From assembly GCA_002352055.1 (NCBI GenBank), contig DEHS01000039.1, positions 1 through 6,601 of the forward strand: 6,601 bases of DNA, read 5' to 3'. Below the pieces are notes generated by a model that was not told the origin of the DNA, made no database searches, and saw only the letters and a list, made by a program, of their open reading frames with translations. Source of the stretch: Legionellaceae bacterium UBA2794 (GTDB lineage: Bacteria; Pseudomonadota; Gammaproteobacteria; Legionellales; Legionellaceae). Positions 5,545 through 6,601 of this stretch are shown here, in pieces. A program made the position numbers and the translations under genes. How positions within the stretch are numbered: position 1 is the first letter of the stretch; each line of letters starts with the position of its first letter.

Positions 5545-6601
5545 ATTCAACAATGAAAAAGCTATTGAAGGATGCCTAGGAACTTATTCTTGGACGATAC
5601 TAATATCGAAAAAATGAATTTAGCTTTAAATAGTCAATGAAATTCATTTCTCCAATTTTTGCAAACAAAAAGAATATATTTTTGACTGTAGGGAAGTGAA
5701 ACATCTCAGTACCTACAGCTTTGAAATCAATCGAGAATTCGTTAGTAGTGGTGAGCGAACGCGAACTAAGCCTTTTATTACCGTGTTAAGATTATAAGAA
5801 TACCTACTTGGAAATTATAGGAGCTGTAAAGGGTGAGTGCCCCGTATTATAAATTCTTGGTAATATATGAGTATAGCGGAGCCTGTGAAACTTTGCTTGA
5901 ATATAGTAGAACCACCTACTAAGCTTTTAAAATTAAGTTACCGATAGCGAACTAGTACCGTGAGGGAAATGGTTAAAAAGAACTTCATAAAGAAAATTTA
6001 AAAGATACTGAAATTAATAGCTAATTAGCAGTCGGAGCTTATAGTGACGGCGTACCTTTTGCATAATGGGTCAGCGACTTAATTTATCTAGCAAACTTAA
6101 ATAGTTAATAAAAAGTGTAGCGAAAGCAAGTCTTAATAGGGCGTTTAGTTAGATAAATTAGACCCGAAGCCAAGTGATCTAACCATGAGCAGGTTGAAGG
6201 TAGCGTAATAAACTATTGGAGGACCGAACCGACGTCTGTTGAAAGAGGCGCGGATGACTTGTGGTTAGGAGTGAAAGGCTAAACAAACTTGGTGATAGCT
6301 GGTTTTCTACGAAATCTATTTAGGTAGAGTGGAGTATTATAAATTTAGCAGGTAGAGCACTAAATAAGCTAGGGATTTCGATAAGAATATTTTGACCTTA
6401 TTGAAACTCCGAATGGTTAAATTTTTAATTTACTCTAATCAGACCACGAGTGCGAAGATTCGTCGGTCGAAAGGGGAACAGCCCCGCTTGTAAGTTAAGG
6501 TCCCAAAGTTAATTCTAAATAAATAAGATTGCTTTTTTACGGTTAATGTTAGCAGGTTGGCTTAGAGGCAGCCATCCTTTAAAGAGTGCGTAACAGCTCA
6601 C
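5545..6601 (+). rRNA. rnl: Large-subunit (LSU) rRNA, 5' part
   Basis: The 5' part of mitochondrial large-subunit rRNA, continuing past the window end. Bacterial 23S landmarks appear in order: GAAGGATGCCTAGG near 5567 (E. coli about 25), GTAGTGGTGAGCGAACGCGA near 5745, ACCGATAGCGAACTAGTACC near 5940, GACCCGAAGCCAAGTGATCT near 6161, GGAGGACCGAACCGACGTC near 6219, GGTGATAGCTGGTTTTCT near 6291, and the L11-binding GTPase centre from about 6548 (GTTAGCAGGTTGGCTTAGAG to GCGTAACAGCTCAC). The roughly 1057 bases here correspond to about the first 1100 of E. coli, so domain I and the start of domain II are close to full length, with AT-rich changes in variable arms. The 5' end is estimated by counting back from GGATGCC and may be off by 10 to 20 bases. 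Confidence 0.96.

Overview
The window reads as mitochondrial DNA from a protist or alga. It is AT-rich, with an alpha-proteobacterial style small-subunit rRNA at one end and a large-subunit rRNA at the other. Between them lie eight tRNA genes and a compact set of mitochondrial protein genes (atp9, rps2, sdh3, nad6 and a probable sdh4). Retention of rps2 and of complex II anchor genes in the organelle excludes animals and points to a gene-rich protist or algal mitochondrion. UGA is read as tryptophan: rps2, sdh3, nad6 and the 673-residue ORF run through 17 in-frame TGA codons, and one sits at the invariant Trp of the S2 W-x-GG-x-LTN motif. I cannot name the lineage from sequence alone.

Layout (everything is on the + strand, with spacers mostly under 50 bp): 3' part of rns (1 to about 521); trnK(CUU), trnI(GAU), trnM(CAU, elongator type), trnR(GCG); atp9; rps2; sdh3; trnC(GCA); trnR(CCU); a short AATATA tandem repeat; a 673-codon unassigned ORF; nad6; trnL(CAA); a 71-codon ORF that looks like a minimal sdh4; trnM(CAU, initiator type); and the 5' half of rnl from about 5545 to the window end, stopping inside the L11-binding GTPase centre. 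The tight packing and single strand suggest a polycistronic transcript cut at the tRNAs; trnC even shares one base with the sdh3 stop codon.

The genes serve two jobs: mitochondrial translation (rRNAs, tRNAs, rps2) and inner-membrane respiration (nad6 in complex I, sdh3 and sdh4 in complex II, atp9 in ATP synthase). The points most worth a second look are: (1) a complex II membrane anchor in which the quinone-site residues can be aligned but both haem-ligand histidines are missing, with an SDH4 that also lacks its first membrane helix; (2) the 673-residue Tyr/Trp-rich ORF with no recognisable family; (3) recurring oddities in the tRNAs (G1-U72 in three of eight, T-T mismatches in anticodon stems, an extra base in the initiator T-stem), which may indicate tRNA editing or relaxed tRNA structure.
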